64,000 nt of DNA, taken from JAJDXW01 sp965243335. Lineage in GTDB: Bacteria > Pseudomonadota > Gammaproteobacteria > HK1. A program made the position numbers and the translations under genes. The DNA is taken from positions 1 to 64,000 of the forward strand of contig OZ251545.1 of assembly GCA_965243335.1 (NCBI GenBank). Direction: 5' to 3'. Positions 17,714 to 26,208 of the stretch are shown one piece after another (position 1 is the stretch's first letter; each line of letters starts with the position of its first letter). Below the pieces are notes generated by a model. The model was not told the origin of the DNA and did not search any database. It saw nothing but the letters and a program-made list of their open reading frames with translations.

Positions 17714-18232
17714 TCAGCCTCCTTGGGTCAGCAGCACCGGGATGCCGCCTGAATTTTCGCACACCTTCCAGTCGTCCACCAGATCACGGTACACGTTCTC
17801 GAAATTGCGCCACCCCTTGGAAAACCGGAGGATGATCAAGGGGCTCGGTACATCGTGGCCTCCACACGAGACCCGGTGGGCGACACGGGCGATCGCCGTC
17901 TCGGGCGTCGGCAGGCGCAGAAAGAGCAGCTTGACCCGGTAGCCCATCGTCCGCCAGCGGGGGATCCTGCGCGCATGGCCGCGACCGCTCAACGTGGTCT
18001 CGAAGGCGAAGCTGTCTCCTCTGCGCACGTGTTCGTCGATCTGCTGCAACATCAACCGGCCGGCCCGGACGGCGGCCAGATCCGGGCGGAAGGGACTGAA
18101 TCCGGCCGCGATGAGGCCGGCGTTGACGAAGACCGGGCAGTCCGCTTCGCTCGGCAGGAGTTCGAGGGCGAACGTCGTCTTGCCGGCCCCGTTCGGTCCG
18201 GCGAGGATGAGAATCCTTCTGGAACGGGTCAC
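17714..18232 (-). CDS. Zeta-toxin-like P-loop kinase
   Basis: 172 residues from GTG 18232. It has Walker A GPNGAGKTT at residues 12-20, an FVNAGLIAAGFSPF region matching the substrate loop of zeta kinases (COG4185), and FAFETTLSGRGH in the central part. Zeta toxins phosphorylate UDP-N-acetylglucosamine; related chromosomal proteins are less characterised. The gene overlaps the AlbA_2 gene by GTGA at its start and is followed immediately by a small partner gene. Whether it is toxic is inferred from the family. Confidence 0.85.
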   Translation of the reverse strand: MTRSRRILILAGPNGAGKTTFALELLPSEADCPVFVNAGLIAAGFSPFRPDLAAVRAGRLMLQQIDEHVRRGDSFAFETTLSGRGHARRIPRWRTMGYRVKLLFLRLPTPETAIARVAHRVSCGGHDVPSPLIILRFSKGWRNFENVYRDLVDDWKVCENSGGIPVLLTQGG

Positions 18233-19545
18233 GGCTTCCCTCGATGCAGCAGCCGCGGCGTTCCTGTCTCGCCCTCATCCTCGTACTGCGCCGCGTAGAT
18301 CGTCAGCTTGGTCGCATCCCCGATCTGCTCCAGCTCCGGGCGTCGTCCCGACAGGCGCAGGCTGTCCCGCACCAGGTTCAGGAACCCCTCGCCCCGCGCC
18401 TCCATGAAGCTGCCGCCGGTCACCGCGCTCTTGTAGTCCCGCATGAAGCCGGCGAGGAGCTGGTTGCGGCGCACGGGCTGGCAGCCCGCGTACAGGTTCT
18501 CCACCGTCAGGGTGTTGTAGAGCGCCCCGGGGTTCCGGAGCTCGATCCGGTCGGGGAACAGCCGGATGATGATCTGCGAGCCCCCGATCTCGTAGTCCCG
18601 GTGGACGACGGCGTTCACGATGGCTTCCTGGAGCGCCCGGTCCGCGTAGCTCGGGTAGTCGTGCCGGCCGCCCCCGTCCTTGCGGGAGAGGGTCGGGGTC
18701 AGGGGGGAGACCCGCAGGTACGTCAGCGCCCGGGCGATCTGCTCCGGCAGCGGCCCGGTGATGCGCTCGCTGTCCGCCGCGTTTCCGTCGGGTGCGTCGT
18801 GCTTGTACGAGGCGACGTCGATGTAAGCGCCGTAGACGTGCTGCTCGGGCTGTTCGGCGAAGAGGAGGATCCCCAGATGCGTCGGGACCGGCCCGGTGTC
18901 GGTGATCGCGGCGAGCTTGTGGGCCGCCAGAACCGGCGCCCACTCGTCCGGCGGCGACCAGTCCGGGAAACGCGCCCGGAAATACTTCTTCAGACGGGAC
19001 TCCTCCAGGTCCGCAAGGCTCGCGCCGATCACCGGCCGTTCTTCTATCGGGCTGGCCAGGCGCCGCGCGCTCAACATGCGGGCAAGCCGCTCGGGAGGGA
19101 TCAGCCGCCGGTGGCTGCCGATGCGCTGGAGGTAGCGCCCGTCGCTCGTCTGGTGCACGTCGAACGCGGCCGGGGGAATCTCGATGATCAGGCACAGCCT
19201 GGGGGCGCCGTCTTCCGCGGGCAGATGTTCCCAGTCGAGCGCCGGGACGATCATCGGGTTGCAGTTGCTGGTGGCGGCGTTGATCACGAGCTGCTCCAGG
19301 AGGTCGCGCTTCCCGGCGTCGACTCCCACCACCGCGCGGTCCGAATCGCGCACCCCCATCACCACCGTCCCGCCCCTGGTGTTGGCCATGCTGACGAAGA
19401 CCTCCGCGAGCTTCGGCGCGGCCTGGCCTTCTTCCGAGGCGAACGAGACCCGATCCCCCCGGAACACGACCTCCTTCAGTTCGAGCCCGGTGTCTTCGCC
19501 GGCCCGGATGGAGGACATGAGCGCGGCCGCCTTCGGCGTCAGCAC
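18229..19545 (-). CDS. AlbA_2-domain protein with HATPase_c_4-like C-terminus (COG2865 type)
   Basis: 438 residues from GTG 19545, or from ATG 19518, which would still keep the domain complete. The N-terminal AlbA_2/Schlafen-like domain is seen in GLELKEVVF, VSMANTRGGTVVMGV and EIPPAAFDVHQTSDGRYLQRIGSH. The second half has ALQEAIVNAVVHRDYEIGG and LRNPGALY, the degenerate ATPase motif of the COG2865 regulator or helicase-like group, with a winged-helix-like end. These proteins are predicted DNA- or RNA-binding regulators, often next to restriction and toxin genes. The stop overlaps the zeta-like kinase start by 4 bp and the start overlaps the protease gene by 7 bp, so it lies mid-operon. Confidence 0.85.
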   Translation of the reverse strand: MLTPKAAALMSSIRAGEDTGLELKEVVFRGDRVSFASEEGQAAPKLAEVFVSMANTRGGTVVMGVRDSDRAVVGVDAGKRDLLEQLVINAATSNCNPMIVPALDWEHLPAEDGAPRLCLIIEIPPAAFDVHQTSDGRYLQRIGSHRRLIPPERLARMLSARRLASPIEERPVIGASLADLEESRLKKYFRARFPDWSPPDEWAPVLAAHKLAAITDTGPVPTHLGILLFAEQPEQHVYGAYIDVASYKHDAPDGNAADSERITGPLPEQIARALTYLRVSPLTPTLSRKDGGGRHDYPSYADRALQEAIVNAVVHRDYEIGGSQIIIRLFPDRIELRNPGALYNTLTVENLYAGCQPVRRNQLLAGFMRDYKSAVTGGSFMEARGEGFLNLVRDSLRLSGRRPELEQIGDATKLTIYAAQYEDEGETGTPRLLHRGKP

Positions 19546-19931
19546 GCCGGGGACCCCCTCGCCCCAGCCGCCTTGAGACGTACCGCGGGCAACTTCTTCA
19601 GCCGCTGGCTCTGCGGATCGACCTCCACGCCCACGGACTCCAGGGCCGTCACGCCGAGCAGGGGTTCGGCGTCGGCGTCCCCGAAGAGGATCGTCCCTCC
19701 GACGAGCTCGCCCATGAGCTCGATCCGGGCAACCGCAACGTCCATTTCGATTTCACTGCCGTCGGCCCGCTCGTACACCCGTCGTCCCTCGGGCTCGATG
19801 CCGATGGCCTCCAGACACGGCCTCGGCACGAGGGAATCGATCGCCCCGGTGTCCACCAGAAACGGCCCCTTCCAGCTTCTCTCCGGCTCCGCCGGATTCC
19901 GGATGGTGACGTCGACGTGTGTGATTCCCAT
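19539..19931 (-). CDS. Retropepsin-like aspartic protease
   Basis: 130 residues from ATG 19931, behind GGAGATC repeats that can serve as a ribosome-binding site. The catalytic motif is VDTGAIDSLVP near residue 27, followed by YERADGSEIEMDVAVARIELMGE and a GVTALESVGVEVDP end, which fits the bacterial clan-AA small protease family. Such single-domain proteases should work as dimers. It opens the minus-strand chain leading into the AlbA_2, kinase and GHKL genes. A role in processing defence proteins is only a guess from context. Confidence 0.85.
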   Translation of the reverse strand: MGITHVDVTIRNPAEPERSWKGPFLVDTGAIDSLVPRPCLEAIGIEPEGRRVYERADGSEIEMDVAVARIELMGELVGGTILFGDADAEPLLGVTALESVGVEVDPQSQRLKKLPAVRLKAAGARGSPAC

Positions 19932-20125
19932 TTCATTGATCTCCTTCGATCTCCTTTCGGGATCGGCTCTCCCCTTCAGCCCCGCTCCGCCGCCGATACG
20001 CTCTTGCGGAGGCGATTCCCGGTCCGGTTCTTCCCGGATGATCCCCCCATCCTGAACGTCACCACGGAGCCGCCGGACGCCGGGGCCGGTGCGCACGTCT
20101 TGCGCTCGGGGTCCATGAGGGCAGC

Positions 20126-23100
20126 TTAGCGCACCACCGAGGGTACTCTCCCGCGGGAAGAGGCCTCCGGCTCCGCGGCCTCGACGATGCTCCCGGCGGT
20201 GAGGGTGAACGCGGCGGCGGCGTGCTCGGACGCGAGGAGGCTCCGGAACGGGTCCTGCACCCGGTAGAGCTGCGGGGCCGGGGTCGCGCAGCCGAACACC
20301 ACGTACAGCCAGTAGCGCTCGCCGAGGTTGCACGCCTGCTTCCATTCGTTCCGCTCCATCCGCACCGCGTCCCGTCCGGCCCGCCCCTTGACCTCGATGC
20401 TGCGCACCTCGCCGTTCGGGTGGCGGCTGATGAGATCGAACCCCGGCCAGTCCGGCAGCCCGGCCGCGCGCGCCTTCTCCGGGCGGGAGACGTCCTGCAC
20501 CTCGGCCCCCCGGTCCGCCTCGGCCTGGGCGGCGACCCGCACCGCCACCGCCTCGACCCGCTCGTCCATCCGCTCGACGTCGCTCCCCGGAAACGGCGGC
20601 AGGGCGAGGGCATGGGCGAGAAAGCGGGGCGGAGCGGCCACGATCCGGTCCGGCACGCCGTCCAGCCCCCGGAGGGCGCGTTCGCGGGCGCCGGAGAGGG
20701 CCGCCTGCTCGCCCTTGATCGCGACGACGGCCTCGTCGGCCGCCGGGTTCGCCGCCGCGCGGGCCAGCGCCGCACGGCGCTTCGCGAGGGCGGCCGATTG
20801 CAGGTCGAAGCTGACGTTCACCCGGCGGCGGCGCTCGGGCAGCTCCGCGCGGCGCGCCGTCCGGTGCGCCTCCACCATCCGCGAGAGATGGCGTTCGACG
20901 TGCACCGCCGCCCCGGCCCGCAGCGCCGCCCCGCGGCCGGCGAGCAGCACGGAGCCGGGAGCGACGCCGGGCGCGGGGTGCAGCACCAGCAGGGCATCCG
21001 GCGGAAGCTCGACGGGCGTTTCGGCTTCGTCGGCGCCACCCTGCCGCAACGCGAGCAGGCGGCTCTCGATGCTGCCCCGGAAGGCGGGGCGCGCCGGTGC
21101 CGGGGCCTCGCCGGGGAGGGCGGCCCCGGAAGCGTCCTCCTCCTCCACGGACGCGGCGGCGAGATGCCAGAGCGCGGGCTCGCCAGCCCCCGGATCGATG
21201 AAGATGGCCCCCCGCCGGGCGTCGTGCGAGAACACGTCGATCACCCGGCGGCGGAGCGCGTCGAACACCGGCTCCCCGGGGTGCAGCCAGATGCACGCCT
21301 CGCCCGCGTCGGGGCGGCGGACCCGGAGCCGCCCCCGCACCGTCGGCGGATAGCCTTCGAGCGCCGGGAGGAGCGGGTCGAGGGCGCCGGCGGTCGCGGG
21401 AACGAGGGAGAACACCCCGTCGAGATCGCCTTGGAGACCGATGCCGAGCTTGCGCGCGGCCGACTCGACGAAGAGGCGGACGTAGGCCGGCAGCAGGTGG
21501 AGGTAGCGTTCCCGGTCCAGCTCCCGGCGCATCCCGTCCACGCGGGGCGCGACCTCGCCCGCGGCGGCCCCGTAGACGCTCGCCTCCCTCTCCGCGAGGC
21601 GGCGCACCGCGGATTCGGTGACCGCCCGGTCGAGGTCTTCGAGCACGGCCTGCTCCCGTTCGGGGTCCCGTTCGCCGCCGCGGTCGAGCGCGGCCGTCAT
21701 GTACTCGCGGAGGGAGACGTTCTCGAGGAGGCGCCCGATCACGTCGAACACCTTGTCCGAGCTGAGCGCGCGCCGGACGCTCTCCAGCTTCTCCAGCAGC
21801 ACCTTGAGGACCCGGCCTTCGTGGGTCCCGCCCGCGACCAAGTTCACGACGCGGACGTCGTGCTTCTGGCCGTAGCGGTGGATGCGCCCCATCCGCTGCT
21901 CGAGGCGCGCGGGGTTCCACGGGATGTCGTAGTTGACCATCAGCCGGCAGAACTGGAGGTTGATCCCCTCTCCCGCCGCATCGGTGGCGACGAGGAAGCG
22001 GGCGCCGCCCGGCTGCCGGAAGCGCTCCACCTGCGCCTCGCGCTCCGGCCAGGCCATGCCGCCGTGGATGACGGCTGCCTGGTCCGCGTAGCCCAGTCCT
22101 TCGATGCGCCGCACCAGGAAGTCCACGGTGTCCCGGTGCTCGGAGAAGACGAGCCACTTCTCGTTCGCGTAGAGCGGGTCTTCGAGCACCTCGCGCAGCT
22201 TCTCGAACTTGGACTCGTCCCCGGCCGCGATGAGCGCGCGGGCGCGGTCCCGGAGCGCTCGGAGGGCCTCTGCCTCCGCGCACAGCTCCTCGATCCCGAC
22301 CGCGGTGACCGCGCCGAGGACCGCGTCCTCGAAGTCCTCGCTGCGCTCGCCCGGCTCCGGGCCGCCCTCGCGCGCGTCCTCGTCGGCCCCGTGGGTCTCG
22401 AAGAAGTCCTCCCGGTATCTCTCGGACAGGGCCTGCTCGCGGCTCCGGAGGAGGGCCGCGTCGAGGCGGCCGGACCGCCAGTCCGCGACGTCGCGCTCCA
22501 GCTTCCCGATCCGGCGCTCGAAGGAGCGGAGCAGGGCCGAGGTCGAGCTCGCCAGCCGGCGCTGGAACACGCTCATCGCGAGCTGCGCCGCCGGCCGGTT
22601 GCGGTTGCGGAGCGCCCGGCCGTAGTGCTCGCGGAGGTAGTCGGTGGTGCGGAGGTAGAGCGCGTGCTCGCCGTCCTCGCCGCCGGAGAGGTCGAAACTG
22701 AACGTGCGGCACTCCCGCGGCCGGTAGAGCGGGGCGCCCTGAAGGTCCACCATCTCCTCCTTCGTGCGGCGGATGAAGTGGCGTTGACGCTCCCCGGACG
22801 GGCAGCGGCGCAGGGCCTCCGGGGTTCCGAAGGCGTGGTGGTCGAGGAGCCGCCAGAGGTGGAAGTACGGCGACTCCTTGCCCATGTGGGGGGTCGCGGT
22901 CAGGAGGAGGAGATGCCTCGCCGCCCAGGCGAGGCCGGCGAATTGGCCCTCGGCGGCGCCGCCGTCGCCATCGGCGGTGTTCGAGATCGAGGCAGCGCGG
23001 TCCGCCGAGCCGCGGTCCGTCACGGCGCCGGCCAGCGCCTCGGCGAGGCGGTAGCGGCGGGTCCTGGTGATCCGGCCTCCGGTGCGCGAGGCGGCCAGCT

Positions 23101-23872
23101 TGTGGGCCTCGTCGAACACCACCAGGTCGTACGGGGCGACCTCGGGGGCGCGGAGGGCCGCGAACGTGCGCTCGGCCGCGAGGGTGTCGAGGGAGACGAT
23201 GACCCGGTCCCCGCCCGGCCCGGAGAAGGGGTTCGCGCCGCCCCGCGCGTCCGCCCCGGACACGATGCGGCATTGCAGCCGGAAGAGGGTGCGGAGCTCG
23301 CGCTCCCAGTTGCCGACGAGACCGGCCGGCGCGACGATCAGCACCCGGCGGATGCGGCGGCGGAACAGCATCTCCCGCATGTAGAGGCCGGCCATGATGG
23401 TCTTGCCGGCCCCGGCGTCGTCGGCGAGCAGGAAGCGCAGCGGCTCCTGCTTCAGCATCCGCTCGTAGACCGCGATGCGCTGGTGGGGGAGCGGGTCGAT
23501 CCGGGCGGTCTCGCTCGCGAAGGCGGCGTTGAACTGGTGCCCGTGGGCCAGCCGGTGCGCCTCCGCCACGAGGAGGACCGCCGCCGGGTCCCCGGCGAAG
23601 TCGAGGGGCGCGGACGCCGCCGCCGACCCCAACCCGCCCGAAGGCCCGTCCGCGCGGGGGCCGGCGCCCCGCGACGCGATCGCCTCCTCCACCTCCCGCA
23701 GCCGGTCGAGCGCCAGGGCGCGGGGCCGGGACTGCCCCGTCTCCCACCGATGGACGGTGAGCGGGGTGACCGCCATCCGCTCCGCGAAGTCGGCCTGGGT
23801 CAGGCGCATCCGCGCGCGGGCGGCGCGCACCCGCTCGGCAAGGCGGTGAAGGGGCTGGCTACCGTCGTCCAC
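20126..23872 (-). CDS. HTH / SNF2-family helicase / DUF3883 fusion protein
   Basis: 1,248 residues from GTG 23872. Residues 23-60 are a Cro/CI-type helix-turn-helix (MRLTQADFAERMAV, VHRWETGQSRPR). The SNF2 motor follows: PLPHQ at 127-131, Walker A DDAGAGKTIMAG at 151-162, DEAH at 254-257, LLLLTATPHMGK, and helicase C motifs FSEHRDTVDFL, ATDAAGEGINLQ and RMGRIHRYGQKH. The last part contains DLISRHPNGE and IEVKGRAG, the DUF3883 nuclease-like core with ExK. Helicases of this kind accompany DUF1156 methylases and DUF499 ATPases in predicted defence systems. Fusion of a repressor-type HTH to the motor is unusual and suggests self-regulation or specific DNA recruitment. About 195 bp separates it from the next gene. 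Confidence 0.88.
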   Translation of the reverse strand: MDDGSQPLHRLAERVRAARARMRLTQADFAERMAVTPLTVHRWETGQSRPRALALDRLREVEEAIASRGAGPRADGPSGGLGSAAASAPLDFAGDPAAVLLVAEAHRLAHGHQFNAAFASETARIDPLPHQRIAVYERMLKQEPLRFLLADDAGAGKTIMAGLYMREMLFRRRIRRVLIVAPAGLVGNWERELRTLFRLQCRIVSGADARGGANPFSGPGGDRVIVSLDTLAAERTFAALRAPEVAPYDLVVFDEAHKLAASRTGGRITRTRRYRLAEALAGAVTDRGSADRAASISNTADGDGGAAEGQFAGLAWAARHLLLLTATPHMGKESPYFHLWRLLDHHAFGTPEALRRCPSGERQRHFIRRTKEEMVDLQGAPLYRPRECRTFSFDLSGGEDGEHALYLRTTDYLREHYGRALRNRNRPAAQLAMSVFQRRLASSTSALLRSFERRIGKLERDVADWRSGRLDAALLRSREQALSERYREDFFETHGADEDAREGGPEPGERSEDFEDAVLGAVTAVGIEELCAEAEALRALRDRARALIAAGDESKFEKLREVLEDPLYANEKWLVFSEHRDTVDFLVRRIEGLGYADQAAVIHGGMAWPEREAQVERFRQPGGARFLVATDAAGEGINLQFCRLMVNYDIPWNPARLEQRMGRIHRYGQKHDVRVVNLVAGGTHEGRVLKVLLEKLESVRRALSSDKVFDVIGRLLENVSLREYMTAALDRGGERDPEREQAVLEDLDRAVTESAVRRLAEREASVYGAAAGEVAPRVDGMRRELDRERYLHLLPAYVRLFVESAARKLGIGLQGDLDGVFSLVPATAGALDPLLPALEGYPPTVRGRLRVRRPDAGEACIWLHPGEPVFDALRRRVIDVFSHDARRGAIFIDPGAGEPALWHLAAASVEEEDASGAALPGEAPAPARPAFRGSIESRLLALRQGGADEAETPVELPPDALLVLHPAPGVAPGSVLLAGRGAALRAGAAVHVERHLSRMVEAHRTARRAELPERRRRVNVSFDLQSAALAKRRAALARAAANPAADEAVVAIKGEQAALSGARERALRGLDGVPDRIVAAPPRFLAHALALPPFPGSDVERMDERVEAVAVRVAAQAEADRGAEVQDVSRPEKARAAGLPDWPGFDLISRHPNGEVRSIEVKGRAGRDAVRMERNEWKQACNLGERYWLYVVFGCATPAPQLYRVQDPFRSLLASEHAAAAFTLTAGSIVEAAEPEASSRGRVPSVVR

Positions 23873-23902
23873 GCGCGCACCCTACGCGCGGGCCGGGCCG
23901 GC

Positions 23903-23965
23903 TGTCAATCCGGATCCATCATGATGGTTAATCGACATATCAATTGATGGATTATCGACTCATAT
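23903..23965 (-). promoter_or_regulatory. AT-rich control region with palindromes ahead of the HTH-helicase gene
   Basis: A TTGACA hexamer on the minus strand (23903-23908) lies about 31 bases before the GTG start, but no good -10 follows it. Just upstream are two perfect palindromes, CCATCATGATGG (23916-23927) and ATCAATTGAT (23939-23948). Two ATCGAC half-sites at 23931 and 23954 are followed by ATAT or TCATAT. These are candidate operator sites for the helix-turn-helix domain of the helicase protein, and AT-richness here contrasts with the flanks. Confidence 0.5.
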
Positions 23966-24537
23966 GTTGCGATTCTTCCCAGCCCCATGCCGACACGAAA
24001 TGAACGAGGCTCCGGCGCTCTTCGGCTCCACCCGCGGCAAGCCCCGTTCATGCCCACTTTCTCATCGGACAGCGCTGCCGTCCGCCGCCGCTGCGCCCTC
24101 CACCCGCGGGCCCGGGGCATCCCACCCCCGCTTTCTCCACCCGCTTGGCGCCCGCTTCCGACAGGCCCTCCACGCATGTTCGTCGTCCCGTACCGGCGGC
24201 ATCTTCCCTTGGCGGATTCCGCCCGCTGAACGTCCCGCTTCCCGTCCATGCGGCGGCGGGCAACGCGCGCAGGGGCATTTCACGCCGGCCGACTTGCGCT
24301 CGTGGGAACAGACACGCCGGATACGAAGGAGGAGCACGCCTCCTGGGAACGCGGGCGTCCCGCCCGCATCGGCTGACGGCGGCGCTGCCGTCGGTCAGCG
24401 GGCGGGACGCCCGCGTTCCCAGGGATGTCGCGAGAGGTGTGCTTCGCGAAAACCCCGCAGCGCACATGCCTCAAGGAGGAGGGAAGGTGGATTACACTTC
24501 GGGGCGCGGCATCATGGACACGGGAAGGAGCACCGGG
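23966..24537. other. Gene-free stretch between divergent defence and Uma2 genes
   Basis: No open frame with credible composition or domain was found. It contains the long palindrome at 24342-24423 with its right outer arm to about 24475. The longer plus-strand frame from 24145 that runs into the Uma2 gene translates this repeat and is not a real N-terminus. Confidence 0.6.
24342..24475. repeat. Palindromic intergenic element, copy A
   Basis: An 82-bp near-perfect palindrome (24342-24423) begins CCTGGGAACGCGGGCG and ends CGCCCGCGTTCCCAGG. It is followed by the right outer arm GGTGTGCTTCGCGAAAACC and GCGCACATGCCTC (to about 24475). The left outer arm is degraded. The element ends about 60 bases before the Uma2 start. 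Confidence 0.8.
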
Positions 24538-25620
24538 ATGCGTACCGAAGACGACTTGGCGATGGCGGACGTTCGACCGCCGCCCTCCCCCCGGCGGCAG
24601 GCGCGGGCGGCGCCCGCACCGCTGCCGCCTTCGGCGCCGTACGTCCGGGACCCGGACCCCTCGGCGCCGGACCTCCCCGGCTGCCGGCCGGTTCCCCTGC
24701 GCCGCCGCGACCTCGACACCTGGGACGGGCGCTTCGGGTACTGGGACGGGGCCACCGAGACCGCGTGGGTGATGGACCCCGCCACCCTCCCCCACGAATG
24801 GCCCTCGCAGCGCTTGACGGGGTTCTGTGCCCTCATCGCGGCGGCGCGCGGATCCCCCATCGAGTGCTTCGGCTCCACCGGCCTCGAGCTGCGCGACGAA
24901 CACGGCCGGCGGCAGAAGATCCTCCAGGCCGACCAGTGCGTGTACGTGCACCCGAGGCGCGCGCGGCTCCCGCGGGGCGGGGGGATCGTGGTCGGGGAGC
25001 ACGACCTTCCGGACGTGGTGCTGGAGGTCGATTACACGACGGACGTTCGGCGCTGGAAGCTCGGGACGTACGAATCGTGGGGCTTCCCGGAGGTATGGGT
25101 GGAGGCGCCCGCCCAGTGGTCGCAGAGCCGGGCGCGGGGTCGCCGGTCGGGGTTGACGATCCACGTGCTCGAGGCGGGCCGGTACCGGGAGTCGCCGGTG
25201 AGCCTGGTGTTTCCCGACTGGCGGGCGCGGGCGATCCACGAGGCGCTGAACGAGCCCGAGCCGACGGGCTGGACGCACGCGCGGCTGGAGCGCATGGGCC
25301 GGGTGTTGGGCGAGCGGGACGGCACCGGACCGGACGACCACCCCTTCCTTCGCTCCTTCCGGGACGAAGGACGCGCCGAGGGTCGGGCGAAGTTGGTGCG
25401 GCAGATGCTCGTGTCGCGGGGCATCGCGGTTTCCGAAGGTTTCCCGGCCGACGTGCCCGGGCTCACCGGCGCGCCGGAGGATATCCTTGTCCGGGCCGCC
25501 CTCGCCTGCGATGGCGAGCGAAACTTCCGTGCGCGCCTCGACCGCACCCTCGGGGGCTGATCCTGCCCAGGAACGGGACCCCCTGCGAGGCGTTCATCGA
25601 AACGCCCGGTCTCCGGCGTG
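24481..25620. repeat. Duplicated Uma2 unit, copy 1
   Basis: This copy matches 26556-27708 almost base for base from GGGAAGGTGG upstream of the start through about codon 265. A divergent stretch follows, then renewed similarity across the stop codon (CGCACCCTCGGGGG) and about 60 bases beyond. A single-base difference in the leader changes the upstream frame. Confidence 0.85.
24538..25560 (+). CDS. Uma2 (DUF820) family protein, copy 1
   Basis: 340 residues. ATG 24538 is chosen because AAGGAG lies 7 bases upstream and because the nearly identical second copy keeps the same start while its upstream frame differs. The PD-(D/E)XK-like DUF820 fold is shown by DVVLEVDYTTDVRRWKLGTYESWGFPEVWVEA, with the Asp/Glu and Lys in expected order (about residues 160-195). 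The first 65 residues are Pro/Ala-rich. The tail (RAEGRAKLVRQML onward) resembles the ends of Rpn/transposase-nuclease proteins. DUF820 proteins are predicted nucleases of unknown role. The C-terminal 60 residues differ from copy 2. Confidence 0.85.
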   Translation: MRTEDDLAMADVRPPPSPRRQARAAPAPLPPSAPYVRDPDPSAPDLPGCRPVPLRRRDLDTWDGRFGYWDGATETAWVMDPATLPHEWPSQRLTGFCALIAAARGSPIECFGSTGLELRDEHGRRQKILQADQCVYVHPRRARLPRGGGIVVGEHDLPDVVLEVDYTTDVRRWKLGTYESWGFPEVWVEAPAQWSQSRARGRRSGLTIHVLEAGRYRESPVSLVFPDWRARAIHEALNEPEPTGWTHARLERMGRVLGERDGTGPDDHPFLRSFRDEGRAEGRAKLVRQMLVSRGIAVSEGFPADVPGLTGAPEDILVRAALACDGERNFRARLDRTLGG

Positions 25621-25644
25621 CGGAAATCCCTGCGGCGCACATGC

Positions 25645-25705
25645 TTCTTCCAATATCCGGGACGTGGATCGAGGCGCAAAAGGCGTTGCGGGCCGCACGC
25701 GGCGT
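25645..25705 (-). repeat. Segment shared with the 3' end of the DUF1156 methylase gene
   Basis: About 75 bp around 25636-25710 match 10178-10252, including CTTCCA-TATCCGGG and GAGGCGCAAA-like sequence. On the minus strand it encodes PQR-LRLDPRPG, the methylase's last residues, here without a stop. It is either a remnant of a second methylase gene or part of a mobile repeat, since GCGCACATGC next to it resembles the palindromic element's end. Confidence 0.65.
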
Positions 25706-25779
25706 TCGAGCTCCTTGCGCGGCAGGCTGGCCGTCGAGTGCGCCCGAAGGGGCGCGAGCCAGGAAGGGCAAGAGGGAAC

Positions 25780-26208
25780 TCAACCGGGCGGAGAGAATTC
25801 CCCGAGCAGGACGATGCCGCCCTCGGCGTGCGCCTTCTCGAAGTACGCTTCATCGGCGGTGACGAGCTTCGCGCCTTCGTGGTGCAGGGCGGTTGCATGA
25901 TACAGCGTATCGAAGACGTGGCATCGATGTCGTATCGAGAGGTCCATTGCCGTGGTGTATACCCAGGGCCAGCCGGCTGATTCCCACCCCACCGACTGGA
26001 GAAAGAGTAGATCCTCGGAGCAGGTGGCCGGCTGCACGCGGGCGAGGACGCCGGCCACCTCGGCGAGGAAATGCGGAGGCTGAACCATTCGCGCCCGCCC
26101 ATCGCCCAGAGCGCGGAGGATCGCCACCGCGTTCTCGACATGGTCCTCGCCGGGGCGGGCGCCCAGGAACCACTTGAGGACCACACTCGCGTCCACGACG
26201 AGGATCAT
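25780..26208 (-). CDS. VapC-like PIN-domain toxin
   Basis: 142 residues. VVDASVVLKWF near the start supplies the first acidic residue of the PIN site; FLAEVAGVLARV the second, HRCHVFDTLYHATAL the third, and LVTADEAYF the fourth. It is a predicted Mg-dependent endoribonuclease. The start overlaps the stop of the antitoxin gene by 4 bp, the usual VapBC arrangement. The pair is sandwiched between the two Uma2 copies. Confidence 0.9.
   Translation of the reverse strand: MILVVDASVVLKWFLGARPGEDHVENAVAILRALGDGRARMVQPPHFLAEVAGVLARVQPATCSEDLLFLQSVGWESAGWPWVYTTAMDLSIRHRCHVFDTLYHATALHHEGAKLVTADEAYFEKAHAEGGIVLLGEFSPPG

Noticed and set aside
3733..23872. Canonical BREX or DISARM system
   Set aside because: There is no PglZ-like phosphatase, no BrxA/BrxB-like small genes, and no DrmA/DrmB-like helicase or DUF1998 protein. 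The shared families are only the ATPase, methylase and helicase types.
20222..23947. Plus-strand frame opposite the helicase
   Set aside because: No recognisable domain; the minus-strand frame holds all SNF2 motifs.
24145..24537. N-terminal extension of the first Uma2 protein
   Set aside because: It translates the palindromic repeat, is not kept in the second copy because of a one-base difference, and a proper ribosome-binding site stands before ATG 24538.
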